A DNA stretch of 64,000 bases from Methylobacterium aerolatum (lineage in GTDB: Bacteria > Pseudomonadota > Alphaproteobacteria > Rhizobiales > Beijerinckiaceae): positions 62,001 to 126,000 of the forward strand of contig NZ_BPQE01000008.1 of NCBI RefSeq assembly GCF_022179085.1, given 5' to 3'. This document shows, piece after piece, positions 17,506 through 25,751 of this stretch (position 1 is its first letter; the number at the start of each line of letters is the position of its first letter). The position numbers and the translations under genes are program-made. Below the pieces are notes generated by a model. It was given only the letters and a program-made list of their open reading frames with translations. It was not told where the DNA came from and ran no database searches.

Positions 17506-18486
17506 ATGCAACTCGGCATGATCGGCCTCGGCCGGATGGGCGGCAACATCGTCCGGCGGCTGCTGCGGAACGGGCACACGGCGGTGGTGTTCGACCGGAA
17601 CGCGCAAGCCGTCGAGGCCCTGGTGAAGGAAGGGGCCGTCGGGGCGACGAGCCTCGAGGACCTCGTCTCCAAGCTCGAGCCGCCCCGCGCCGCCTGGGTG
17701 ATGCTGCCGGCCGGAGCCATCACCGAGGAGACGGTGCAGGCGCTGGGCGGCCTGATGCAGGCGGACGACTGCATCATCGACGGCGGCAACTCCTTCTTCG
17801 GCGACGACGTCCGCCGGGGCGGCGAACTGAAGGCCAGGGGCATCCACTACGTGGACGTCGGCACCTCCGGCGGCGTCTGGGGCCTGGAGCGCGGCTACTG
17901 CATGATGATCGGCGGCGACCGGTCGGCCGTGGATCGCCTCGACCCGATCTTCGCCACCCTGGCGCCGGGCCTCGGCGACGTGCCCCGGACCCCGGGCCGC
18001 GAGGGTCGCGATGCCCGCGCCGAGCAGGGCTACATCCATGCCGGTCCCACGGGGGCGGGCCACTACGTCAAGATGGTCCATAACGGCATCGAGTACGGGC
18101 TGATGCAGGCCTACGCGGAGGGGTTCGACATCCTCCGCCACGCCAATTCCGAGAACCTGCCCGAGGAGCGGCGCTTCGACCTCAACCTCGGCGACATCGC
18201 CGAGGTCTGGCGCCGGGGCAGCGTGGTGTCCTCCTGGCTCCTCGACCTGACGGCCCAGGCGCTGGCGGGCGACGACAGCCTGGAGGGCTTCTCGGGCTTC
18301 GTGGAGGATTCCGGCGAGGGCCGGTGGACCATCAACGCCGCCATCGAGCAGGCCGTGCCGGCCACCGTCCTCTCGGCCGCCCTCTACCGCCGCTTCCGCT
18401 CGCGGGAGGACGCCTCCTACGCCGACAAGCTCCTCTCGGCGATGCGCAAGGGCTTCGGCGGCCACCAGGAGCCGAAGAAGTCGTAA
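17506..18486 (+). CDS. gnd: 6-phosphogluconate dehydrogenase, decarboxylating (short type)
   Basis: Oxidises 6-phosphogluconate to ribulose 5-phosphate and CO2. At 326 residues it belongs to the short subfamily (GndA/YqeC-like) that is often NAD-dependent. It starts [20 protein letters not shown], the dinucleotide fold, with [10 protein letters not shown] and the substrate/catalytic block [20 protein letters not shown] around residue 185. The gene follows tal-pgi after repeat copy 3 and is 38 bp from pgl. Cofactor preference is an inference from subfamily. Confidence 0.95.
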   Translation: MQLGMIGLGRMGGNIVRRLLRNGHTAVVFDRNAQAVEALVKEGAVGATSLEDLVSKLEPPRAAWVMLPAGAITEETVQALGGLMQADDCIIDGGNSFFGDDVRRGGELKARGIHYVDVGTSGGVWGLERGYCMMIGGDRSAVDRLDPIFATLAPGLGDVPRTPGREGRDARAEQGYIHAGPTGAGHYVKMVHNGIEYGLMQAYAEGFDILRHANSENLPEERRFDLNLGDIAEVWRRGSVVSSWLLDLTAQALAGDDSLEGFSGFVEDSGEGRWTINAAIEQAVPATVLSAALYRRFRSREDASYADKLLSAMRKGFGGHQEPKKS

Positions 18487-18524
18487 GAGCCCCTGGCCCC
18501 ACCCATCGCACTCGCGAGGATCGC

Positions 18525-19250
18525 ATGGCGACGCTGCCCGCCGGAACGCACGTCCTGCCCGATCCCGACGCCGTGGCCCGGGAGGCGGCCGAACGCCTGA
18601 TCGTCGCCTGCCACGAGGCCGGGGAGGAGCGGGTCGCCGTCTGTCTGTCCGGCGGCTCCACGCCGAAGCGCCTCTACGCCCTCCTCGCCGGTCCCGAATT
18701 TTCCGCGCGGGTGCCGTGGAAGCGGATCCACTGGTTCTTCGGCGACGACCGGGCCGTGCCGTGGGACGACCCGCGCAGCAACGTCCACATGGTGCGCGAG
18801 GCCTTCGGCCACGGCAGCGCGATCCCGCCGACGCACCTGCACTTCATCCCCTCGGACGAGGGGCTCGAGGCCGGGGCGCGGGCCTACGAACGCACCCTCC
18901 TCGACGTCTACGGCGCCGACACCCTCGATCCGGCCCGGCCGCTCTTCGCCCTCGTCCTGCTCGGCCTTGGCGAAGATGGGCACACCGCTTCGCTGTTTCC
19001 CGGCAAGCCGGCGGTCGAGGAGACGGGCGCCCTCGTCGCTCCCGTCCCGGAGGCGGGCCTCGAACCCTTCGTGCCCCGGATCAGCCTGACCTTCCCCGCG
19101 CTGGCGAGCGCCCGGCACGTTCTGTTTCTCGTCACCGGCGCGGGCAAGCGCGCGCCGCTCGCCCGGCTGGCCGCCGGCGAGGATCTGCCCGCCGGGCGGG
19201 TGAGGGGTCCGCAGGTGGCATGGCTGCTCGACGAGGCGGCGGCGGGCTAG
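18525..19250 (+). CDS. pgl: 6-phosphogluconolactonase
   Basis: A 241-residue lactonase hydrolysing 6-phosphogluconolactone. Motifs are VCLSGGSTPKRLYALL, HWFFGDDRAVPWDDPRSN and LLGLGEDGHTASLFPG, all typical of the DevB/Pgl family. The ATG at 18525 follows a GCGAGGATC site. The upstream part of the longer open frame overlaps gnd and is ignored. The stop codon TAG lies inside the CTAG that starts the repeat element at 19247, so the last residues may have been altered by that insertion. No zwf is found with it in this window. Confidence 0.93.
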   Translation: MATLPAGTHVLPDPDAVAREAAERLIVACHEAGEERVAVCLSGGSTPKRLYALLAGPEFSARVPWKRIHWFFGDDRAVPWDDPRSNVHMVREAFGHGSAIPPTHLHFIPSDEGLEAGARAYERTLLDVYGADTLDPARPLFALVLLGLGEDGHTASLFPGKPAVEETGALVAPVPEAGLEPFVPRISLTFPALASARHVLFLVTGAGKRAPLARLAAGEDLPAGRVRGPQVAWLLDEAAAG

Positions 19251-19398
19251 TGCATCGATCCAGTCGGAGGCGTCAGCCGAGACTGGAAAAATTGATGCAG
19301 AAACAATTATCTAGTGCAGACACGCATGAACGAAGTGAGTGCGTCACGGCACTGGTGCAAGGCTCGGCCGACGCCTCCGTCTGGATCGATGCACTCAG
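19247..19398. repeat. CTAGTGCA-ended inverted-repeat element, copy 1
   Basis: A 152-bp element with 31-bp inverted ends differing at only two positions (TGCATCGATCCAGTCGGAGG at 19251 onward and its complement ending at 19393). Its left ~110 bp aligns in reverse orientation with the element at 61791-61899, including GCATGAACGAAGTGAGTGCG. No coding capacity of note. The form is that of a miniature inverted-repeat element; no transposase is present. Confidence 0.75.
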
Positions 19399-19432
19399 GC
19401 GTTTTTGGTTTGATCCGGGCCGCTTGCTCGAC

Positions 19433-19525
19433 CGTCTTGCGAGCGAAGCGAAGCCATCCGGGGATACGCCACGTTCGGTCAGGCCCCGCTGCCCTGGATC
19501 GCTTCGCTGACGCTCGCAAAGACGG
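19433..19525. repeat. GCGAGCG/CCAGGG palindromic repeat
   Basis: CTTGCGAGCGAAGCGAAGCC and the complementary GGATCGCTTCGCTGACGCTC arms flank a centre GCCACGTTCGGTCAGGCCCC that is nearly identical to the copy at 44010-44106. It follows directly on the CTAGTGCA element in the pgl to HD-GYP gap. Confidence 0.75.
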
Positions 19526-19597
19526 GGACGGCGTCTGATCCAAGTATCGCCGAAACCGCTCAAGCGGCCGTTACCCTCTGGCAAGGTTGGGGCGGCT

Positions 19598-20398
19598 ATG
19601 CTGCGCGACCTCCACGCCGCAGGCTTGGCCGTGTCCCGCGCACGACCGTCACCGGCCGATCCGAAGAGTACGATGCGCGCCTCTCCCCCAGCCTCCCCAC
19701 CGTCGCGGGGGCGCGGATCGGTGATCGGAGAGGCCGCCGACCGGGCGGGCAGCGTCCTCGCGGGCCTGCTCGACGCCGCCCGGCTCACCGGAACCGTCGA
19801 TCCGCAACTCATCGACGACGGGCTCGACCCGATCCTCGGGGCGGTGAGCGAAGCCGGCCTCGGGGCGTGGCTCGACACGGTGCGCGCCTACGACGACGCC
19901 ACCTACCAGCACTGCCTGCTGGTGGCGGGGCTCGCCGCGACCTTCGGCATCGCCCTCGGCTACGGGCTGCGCGACCGGGAGCAGGTGGTCCGCGCCGCCC
20001 TCGTCCACGATGTCGGCAAGGCACGCATTCCCTTAGGCATCCTGAACAAGGCCGGTCCCCTCGACCCGGCCGAGCGTGCGGTGATGCGCACCCACACCAC
20101 ACTCGGCCATGCCCTGCTGATTGAGACCGGCGGATTCGAGGACGCGCTCCTCTCCGTCGTTCGCCACCATCACGAATTGCTCGACGGGACGGGATACCCG
20201 GACAAGCTGTCCGGCGACGAGATCCCCGGCATCGTCCGGTTCATCACGATCTGCGATATCTACGCGGCGCTGATCGAGCGGCGCCCCTACCGCGAGCCCC
20301 TGCCGACTTCCGAGGCCCTCGGCCACCTGCGCGCCATGGGCCGCAAGCTCGATCCGACCCTGGTCGCCGCGTTCGAGCGGGCCGTGGCGGAGCTTTAG
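19598..20398 (+). CDS. HD-GYP domain protein, probable cyclic-di-GMP phosphodiesterase
   Basis: A 266-residue protein whose C-terminal ~170 residues form an HD-GYP domain: YQHCLLVAGLAATFG, the metal dyad in ALVHDVGKARIPLGILNKAG, RTHTTLGHALL, then HHHELLDGTGYPDKL with the GYP, and FITICDIYAALIERRPY. The N-terminal ~90 residues show no known sensory domain. HD-GYP proteins degrade cyclic-di-GMP, affecting motility and biofilm; activity is inferred from intact metal ligands. The start is uncertain: the ATG at 19598 has a G-rich upstream, and an ATG at 19673 is also possible. Confidence 0.88.
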   Translation: MLRDLHAAGLAVSRARPSPADPKSTMRASPPASPPSRGRGSVIGEAADRAGSVLAGLLDAARLTGTVDPQLIDDGLDPILGAVSEAGLGAWLDTVRAYDDATYQHCLLVAGLAATFGIALGYGLRDREQVVRAALVHDVGKARIPLGILNKAGPLDPAERAVMRTHTTLGHALLIETGGFEDALLSVVRHHHELLDGTGYPDKLSGDEIPGIVRFITICDIYAALIERRPYREPLPTSEALGHLRAMGRKLDPTLVAAFERAVAEL

Positions 20399-20401
20399 AC
20401 A

Positions 20402-20495
20402 CCGTCATTGCGAGCGAAGAGAAGCAATCCAGGGATGCGCCGAGGTCCAACAAGGATCCTCCGCCCCCGGATTGCTTTTCTTCGCTCGCAGTGAC
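20402..20495. repeat. GCGAGCG/CCAGGG palindromic repeat between convergent genes
   Basis: CGTCATTGCGAGCGAAGAGA ... GATTGCTTTTCTTCGCTCGC forms two inverted arms. It lies exactly between the ends of the HD-GYP gene and dcd, which converge, so it probably acts as a two-way transcription terminator. Confidence 0.75.
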
Positions 20496-20501
20496 GAGCG
20501 A

Positions 20502-21599
20502 TCACACGAAATGCTTCGAGAGCTTCAGGCCCTGGGCTTGGTAGTTCGAGCCGGCACCCGCGCCGTAGAGGGTGGCGGGCTCCTCGGCCATGCGCTCGTA
20601 GACGAGGCGGCCGACGATCTGGCCGTCCTCCAACAGGAAGGGCACGTCCCGGGAGCGGACTTCCAGCACCGCCCGGGCGCCCGCCCCTCCCGCCCCGGCA
20701 TGGCCGAAGCCCGGATCGAAGAAGCCCGCGTAATGGACCCGGAACTCTCCCACCAGCGGATCGAAGGGCACCATCTCGGCGGCGTGGTCCGGCGGGACCT
20801 GCACCGATTCCTTGGAGGCGAGGATGTAGAACTGGCCGGGATCGAGGATCAGGCTGGCGCTGCCGTCGGCGGGCAGGCGCTCCCAGAAGGCGTCGATCCC
20901 GTGGGCGCCCGGCGCATCCACATCCACGAGGCCGGTATGGCGCTTGGCCCGGTAGCCGATCAGCCCGTCGAAGCCCGCCAGGTCCACCGACACGGCGACG
21001 CCGCCCTGGAGCGAGGGCGCGGCGACGTTCACGAGCGGCGTGCGCGCGTGCAGCGCGGCGAGATCGGCCTCCGCGAGGCGCGGCTGGCCCCGGCGGAAGC
21101 GGATCTGCGACAGGCGCGAGCCGGTCCGCACCAGGACGGGGAAGGTGCGCGGCGAGATCTCCGCGTAGAGCGGCCCGGCATAGCCCGGCTCGACCTGATC
21201 GAACGCCTCCGCCCGGTCCGCGATGACGCGGGTGAAGACGTCGATGCGCCCGGTCGAACTCTTGGGGTTGGCCGACGCCGCGAGGTCCGACGGTAGCGCA
21301 AGGCTCTCCTGCAACTCAGCGATGTAGACGCAGCCGGTTTCGAGGACAGCGCCGGGGCGCAGGTCGATGGCGTGGAGCGACAGGCGCCCGACGCAATCGC
21401 CCACGGTGCGTGAGGCGCCCGGCAGGAAGCTGGTGCGGACACGGTAGGCCCGCTGGCCGAGCCGCAGATCGAGGCTCGCCGGCTGGATTTGGTCGGCCGC
21501 ATAAGGAGTTGCGGGGCGTATCCCGCCCGCCTCCGTCAAGGCGGCGATCGCCTGGGCGGGCAGGATTCCGTCCGTCCTCGAGGTCACGCCCGCACCCAT
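20502..21599 (-). CDS. dcd: dCTP deaminase, double-length alphaproteobacterial type
   Basis: Deaminates dCTP to dUTP in thymidylate synthesis. It has 365 residues, about twice the usual ~190, with the first trimeric dUTPase-fold copy ending in the active-site block ANPKSSTGRIDVFTRVIADR and a second diverged copy after residue ~190 (VDAPGAHGIDAFWERLPADG). This two-domain form is usual in alphaproteobacteria. The N-terminus GILPAQAIAALTEAG and IQPASLDLRLG are family hallmarks. The chosen ATG at 21599 lies five residues before the conserved region. Convergent with the HD-GYP gene, divergent from apaG. Confidence 0.92.
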   Translation of the reverse strand: MGAGVTSRTDGILPAQAIAALTEAGGIRPATPYAADQIQPASLDLRLGQRAYRVRTSFLPGASRTVGDCVGRLSLHAIDLRPGAVLETGCVYIAELQESLALPSDLAASANPKSSTGRIDVFTRVIADRAEAFDQVEPGYAGPLYAEISPRTFPVLVRTGSRLSQIRFRRGQPRLAEADLAALHARTPLVNVAAPSLQGGVAVSVDLAGFDGLIGYRAKRHTGLVDVDAPGAHGIDAFWERLPADGSASLILDPGQFYILASKESVQVPPDHAAEMVPFDPLVGEFRVHYAGFFDPGFGHAGAGGAGARAVLEVRSRDVPFLLEDGQIVGRLVYERMAEEPATLYGAGAGSNYQAQGLKLSKHFV

Positions 21600-21853
21600 C
21601 GCTCCGCTCCCGTCGCGCCGCCCCCGCGGTCCCGGCCCGTCGGATGCCCGGGGGCCGCGCCGTCCCTTGTCCGCGACGGGCTCCTAAGGTCGCTTTAACG
21701 CTCCCTTGACCAGACGGTGACGCTACACGACGGAAACGCGCGACGTAATCCGCCGCAATTGACGGCGATTCTCCCGCCAACTACCACCTACACCGCGGTG
21801 CGGCGAAAGCCGGTCCGGTCGAATCGCATGCTCTCCGGGGGCCGTTCAGGGCA

Positions 21854-22246
21854 ATGTACAAGGCCGAGACACGGGGGATCAGCGTAACGGTGCAGCCGCG
21901 CTTCGTGGAGGAGGAATCCTCCCCTCACGAGAGCCGCTATTTCTTTGCCTATACCGTCGAGATCGTGAACAACGGGTCGGAGCAGGTCCAGCTCCGTTCG
22001 CGCCACTGGCGAATCATCGACGGGCGTGGTGCCCTGCAGGAGGTGCGGGGCGCGGGCGTCGTCGGCAAGCAGCCGGTTCTGGAGCCGGGCGAGTCCTTCT
22101 GCTACACCAGCGGCTGCCCCCTCACGACACCCGACGGGCTGATGGCCGGCAGCTACACGATGGCGACGGTGGCCGGCGAGAGCTTCGAGGCCGAGATCCC
22201 CGCCTTCTCCCTCGATAGCCCGCACGTCCGCCGCAGCCTGCACTGA
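21854..22246 (+). CDS. apaG: ApaG domain protein
   Basis: A 130-residue protein that is essentially the whole ApaG fold: starts [20 protein letters not shown], then the beta-sandwich core with [12 protein letters not shown] and [13 protein letters not shown], and [20 protein letters not shown] near the end. ApaG is linked to cobalt/magnesium phenotypes in enterobacteria, but its biochemical role is unclear. It is divergent from dcd and stands 54 bp before argE, possibly cotranscribed. Confidence 0.95.
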   Translation: MYKAETRGISVTVQPRFVEEESSPHESRYFFAYTVEIVNNGSEQVQLRSRHWRIIDGRGALQEVRGAGVVGKQPVLEPGESFCYTSGCPLTTPDGLMAGSYTMATVAGESFEAEIPAFSLDSPHVRRSLH

Positions 22247-22300
22247 GTCCGGCCGGTCCCGTTCGGGTGACGTGCAGACCGGGGGCTCCCCGGAGGGATC

Positions 22301-23470
22301 ATGTCCACGACCAGCGAGCGGATGAGCCCGCTCGAAATGCTCTCGCGGCTCGTTTCGTACGACACGGAGAGCGACAAGCCCAACCTCGCGCTGATCGACT
22401 GGGTCGGCGCCTATCTCGACGGGTGGGGCGTCCCCTCGCGCCGCTTCCCGAACGCGGCGGGCGACAAGGCCGCCCTGTTCGCCACGATCGGCCCGTCCGT
22501 GGACGGCGGCGTCATCCTCTCGGGCCATACCGACGTGGTGCCGGTCACCGGTCAGGACTGGACCTCCGACCCCTTCACCCTGCGGGTGGCGGACGGGCGG
22601 GCCTACGGGCGCGGCGCCGTCGACATGAAGGGCTTCTGCGCCCTGGCGCTGGCCCTCGTCCCGGACATGCTCGCGGCCGGGCTCACGCGGCCGATCCATC
22701 TCCTCCTGTCCTACGACGAGGAGACCACCTGCCTCGGGCCCCTGGATGCCATCGCCCGGTTCGGCGAGGACCTGCCGCGCCCCGGAGCCTGCATCGTCGG
22801 CGAGCCCACGGGCCTCGACGTGGCGGACGCGCACAAGAGCATCGTCACCTATCTGACCACCGTCCACGGGCGCGAGGCGCATTCCTCCCGGCCGGAACTC
22901 GGCGCCAACGCGGTCACGGCGGCCTGCGACCTCGTCGCCGAACTCAACCGTATCGCCGACCGGATGATCGAGCGGGGCGATGCCTCTGGCCGGTTCGAGC
23001 CACCGGCCACCACCCTCCACGTGGGCACGATCCAGGGCGGCACCGCCCGCAACATCCTCGCCCGCGAGTGCCGGTTCCACTGGGAGTATCGCGGCCTGCC
23101 CGACCTCGATCCCGCCGAGGTCCCGCGCCTGTTCGCGGCGGCGGCCGCCGAGGTGACGGCGCGGCGGCTCAACCGCTACGGCGAGTTCGGCCGGATCGAC
23201 ACGCTCGAGGAGGTGGCGATCCCCGGCCTCGCCCCCGATCCGGGTTCGGAGGCGGAGCGCCTCGCCCTGCGGCTCGCCGGACGCAACCACACCGTGGCCA
23301 TGCCCTATGCGACGGAGGCCGGACGCTTCCAGGCGGCGGGCATCCCGACCGTGGTCTGCGGCCCCGGCGACATCGCCCAGGCCCACCAGCCGGACGAGTT
23401 CATCACCCTCGACGCGCTCGCCGGAGGGGAGGCCTTCCTGCGCCGCCTCATCGCGGAGTGCGCGGCATGA
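22301..23470 (+). CDS. argE: Acetylornithine deacetylase
   Basis: An M20-family metallohydrolase releasing ornithine from N-acetylornithine. It has 389 residues, with metal ligand motifs SGHTDVVPVTGQDW, GRGAVDMKGFCALAL and LLSYDEETTCLG, and dimerisation-domain text VHGREAHSSRPELGANAV. The ending AQAHQPDEFITLDAL is typical of ArgE. It overlaps the next gene by 4 bp (ATGA), so the two are translationally coupled. argF and argD lie about 3.5 kb away on the other strand, completing ornithine-to-citrulline steps. Confidence 0.93.
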   Translation: MSTTSERMSPLEMLSRLVSYDTESDKPNLALIDWVGAYLDGWGVPSRRFPNAAGDKAALFATIGPSVDGGVILSGHTDVVPVTGQDWTSDPFTLRVADGRAYGRGAVDMKGFCALALALVPDMLAAGLTRPIHLLLSYDEETTCLGPLDAIARFGEDLPRPGACIVGEPTGLDVADAHKSIVTYLTTVHGREAHSSRPELGANAVTAACDLVAELNRIADRMIERGDASGRFEPPATTLHVGTIQGGTARNILARECRFHWEYRGLPDLDPAEVPRLFAAAAAEVTARRLNRYGEFGRIDTLEEVAIPGLAPDPGSEAERLALRLAGRNHTVAMPYATEAGRFQAAGIPTVVCGPGDIAQAHQPDEFITLDALAGGEAFLRRLIAECAA

Positions 23471-24033
23471 CCCTCCGGGCACACGAACATGTGAAGTTGC
23501 GGCCGCTGGAGCGCGAGGACCTGCGCTTCGTCCACCAGCTCAACAACAACGACAGCATCATGCGCTACTGGTTCGAGGAGGCCTACGAGTCCTTCGCCGA
23601 GCTGCAGCAGCTCTACGAGCGCAACATCCACAATCAGACCGAGCGCCGCTTCATCGTCGCCGCCCCGGACGGCGAGCCCGCCGGGCTGATCGAGCTGGTG
23701 GAGATCAACCACCTCCACCGCCGCTGCGAGTTCCAGATCGCGATCCACCCCTCGTTCCAGGGCCGGGGCTACGCGTGGCGGGCGACGCGGATCGTGATGG
23801 ATTACGCCTTCAGCGTTCTCAACATCCACAAGTTGTACTTGCACGTCGACCGAGAGAACCAGCGTGCCGTGCGGATCTACGAGCGCTGCGGCTTCCGGCC
23901 CGAGGGCGTGCTCAAGGACGAGTTCTTCGTGAACGGCCGCTACCGGGACGCCGTGCGCATGTGCCTGTTCCAGCCCGACTACCTCGCCGCCCGCGGCGGC
24001 GGCGACCCGGCGGAGCCGGTGCTGAAGACGTAG
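23467..24033 (+). CDS. speG: SpeG-type GNAT acetyltransferase (spermidine N-acetyltransferase family)
   Basis: A 188-residue GNAT enzyme closely resembling SpeG: VKLRPLEREDLRFVHQLNNN at the start, YWFEEAYESFAELQQLYERN, the acetyl-CoA loop HPSFQGRGYAWRATRIVMDY, and LHVDRENQRAVRIYERCGF. SpeG acetylates polyamines to limit their toxicity. Coupling to argE is notable because ornithine is the precursor of putrescine and spermidine, although regulation cannot be shown. The ATG at 23467 overlaps the argE stop. Confidence 0.88.
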   Translation: MTLRAHEHVKLRPLEREDLRFVHQLNNNDSIMRYWFEEAYESFAELQQLYERNIHNQTERRFIVAAPDGEPAGLIELVEINHLHRRCEFQIAIHPSFQGRGYAWRATRIVMDYAFSVLNIHKLYLHVDRENQRAVRIYERCGFRPEGVLKDEFFVNGRYRDAVRMCLFQPDYLAARGGGDPAEPVLKT

Positions 24034-24183
24034 TCTGGGACACGTCTTCCAAGGGGCGCTCTCGGCTTTGCCGTCCGCCGTCTCATCCTGAGTGTCCGGC
24101 CGGAAAGTCGCCGACTCTCACTCCTCCCACCTGATCCTGAAGTGATGGGTGGGATCGGAGCACGGCGTGTCGTCGCCGTAGAA

Positions 24184-24207
24184 AGGGCCGGGCTTTCGCC
24201 CGGCCCT
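24184..24207 (-). terminator. Intrinsic terminator after the tandem-repeat protein gene
   Basis: A perfect 10-bp GC-rich stem (AGGGCCGGGC/GCCCGGCCCT) with a four-base GAAA loop on the minus strand, followed by TTTC. It lies 15 bp beyond the stop codon. Confidence 0.85.
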
Positions 24208-24221
24208 CTGGTCGTCAGGGT

Positions 24222-25493
24222 TTACCGGCCAGCGCCCGCACCCGCGCCGCCACCGGCCTTCATGCCGCCGGCATTGGCACCGCCGCCCGCGTTCATGCCA
24301 CCCGCGGCACCGGCGCCCTCGGCGCCGCGACCGCCGCCGCGCTGCATGTCACCACCACGGTTGTCGCCGCGCTCCATGCCGCCGCCCTGGTTGCGGTCGG
24401 AGACGTTGCGCATGGCGTTGCCACGGTCGGCGTCGCCGCGCATTCCGGCATTGCGGGCGCCGTCGTTCTTCATGTCGTTCTTGGCGTCGTTCCTGCCGTC
24501 ACGCTTCATGTCGCCCCGGTTCTCGCCGCGGGCCTGAACGTCGCCGCGACGGTTCTGCTCGCTGCGGAAGCCGCCCCGCTCGCGGTCCGTGCGGACGCTC
24601 GTGCGGGTCTCGGTGCCGAAGCTCGCCCCGACCACGCCGCCGGACAGGCGACGGTACTCGGCCGAGCCGTAGCGGACGCGTTGGCCGCGGATCACCACCC
24701 AGCGCTCGCTCGGGCCGGTCTCGCGGATGCTGACGAGGCGGCGGTACTCGGGCGAGCCGTAGAGGACGCGCTGGCCGCGGATGGTCACGTAGCGGGTGCG
24801 GGTCCCGGTCTCGCGAACGCTGACGAGGCGGCGGTACTCGGGCGAACCATAGACGACGCGCTGGCCGCGGATCACCACGTAACGCTCGCGCGGGCCGCGA
24901 TGCTCGACGATCAGGCGGCGATACTCGGGCGAGCCGTAGACGACGCGCTGGCCGCCGATGAACACGAAGCGCCCCTCGCGGCGGAAGCCGCCCTCGAAGC
25001 GCGCGCTGGTGCGGGTCTCGACGCGGTCGCGACCGCTCCGGAACTCGCCGCGCGTGGCAGTGCGGTCGCTGTCGCGACGGTCGCGGTCCGCGCGGTCGCC
25101 GCGCTCGGCACCGTTGCGGGCGCTCCGGTCGGTTTCGCGATCTCCGGCGCGGTCGGCACCCCCGGCCCGGTCGGCCTTCGCGGTGTCGGCCTTGGCAGAG
25201 TCGGCCTTGGCAGCGTCGGACTTGGCATCGGCCCGGCCGGCGCGGTCCTGGCTCATCTTGCCGCCCGCGTCGCGGTCGGTGCGGGCGCCGGTCGCCTCGC
25301 CGCCTGCCGCGACACCGCCGTTCATGCCGCCGGCCTTGGCGCCGCCCTCGGCCTTCATGCCGGCTTCCGGACGGCCCTGGCCGCCGCCGGCCCCGCCGCG
25401 CTCGCCGCCGCCCATGCCCTGCTGGGCATAGACCGACGTGCTGAGCAGGAGCGCGGCCAAGCCGACGGACACTCGTGTGGTAAGGTGAGACAT
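24222..25493 (-). CDS. Secreted low-complexity protein with four ~30-residue tandem repeats
   Basis: A 423-residue protein with a signal peptide (LAALLLSTSVYAQQ, cleavage expected after residue 23). Residues 24-170 are low complexity rich in Gly, Ala, Asp and Arg, including KADSAKADTAKADRA. Residues 175-283 contain four repeats with core IRGQRVVYGSPEYRRLV at a 29-30 residue period. Residues 290-423 are again Gly/Arg/Asn-rich and end in glycine-alanine runs. I do not recognise a named family; the repeat is short and beta-strand-like. It is probably periplasmic or surface associated. A strong terminator follows. The gene upstream region is less GC-rich than the surroundings. Confidence 0.8.
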   Translation of the reverse strand: MSHLTTRVSVGLAALLLSTSVYAQQGMGGGERGGAGGGQGRPEAGMKAEGGAKAGGMNGGVAAGGEATGARTDRDAGGKMSQDRAGRADAKSDAAKADSAKADTAKADRAGGADRAGDRETDRSARNGAERGDRADRDRRDSDRTATRGEFRSGRDRVETRTSARFEGGFRREGRFVFIGGQRVVYGSPEYRRLIVEHRGPRERYVVIRGQRVVYGSPEYRRLVSVRETGTRTRYVTIRGQRVLYGSPEYRRLVSIRETGPSERWVVIRGQRVRYGSAEYRRLSGGVVGASFGTETRTSVRTDRERGGFRSEQNRRGDVQARGENRGDMKRDGRNDAKNDMKNDGARNAGMRGDADRGNAMRNVSDRNQGGGMERGDNRGGDMQRGGGRGAEGAGAAGGMNAGGGANAGGMKAGGGAGAGAGR

Positions 25494-25700
25494 GGCGTTT
25501 CCTCAGCTGGAAAATTACGCTTCGCAACGCTGAGGGATTGGAAAGGGTTCAACTGTCGGAGTGTAGAAAATCGCGCAACACTAACGAGTACTTGCGCGTT
25601 CCGCGAAGATAAGCTTGGCCGTAAGGCGGGATCGTACGTACTCTTCGCTCTGTTTGAGGCTGGCGGACGGCGTCGCGGTCCATGCTTGCGGCGCGCAGGG

Positions 25701-25744
25701 AAAGGCCACGTCCCGCGAAGCGCGGGACGCGCGGACGGGCCTTT
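25701..25744 (-). terminator. Intrinsic terminator after hslO
   Basis: A nested hairpin: outer arms AAAGGCC/GGCCTTT and a 9-bp inner stem CGTCCCGCG/CGCGGGACG. It starts 8 bp beyond the hslO stop and on the minus strand ends in CCTTTCC. The remainder of 25494-25700 is comparatively AT-rich promoter-like sequence of the repeat-protein gene. Confidence 0.7.
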
Positions 25745-25751
25745 CAGGTGG

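Noticed and set aside
21788-23482. 564-residue minus-strand frame over apaG and argE
   Set aside because: Spans two well-identified plus-strand genes and a gap; composition not protein-like.
24645-24971. Regularly spaced DNA repeats that might be a CRISPR array
   Set aside because: The repeats are in frame and encode the 30-residue protein repeat; no variable spacers of constant length and no cas genes.
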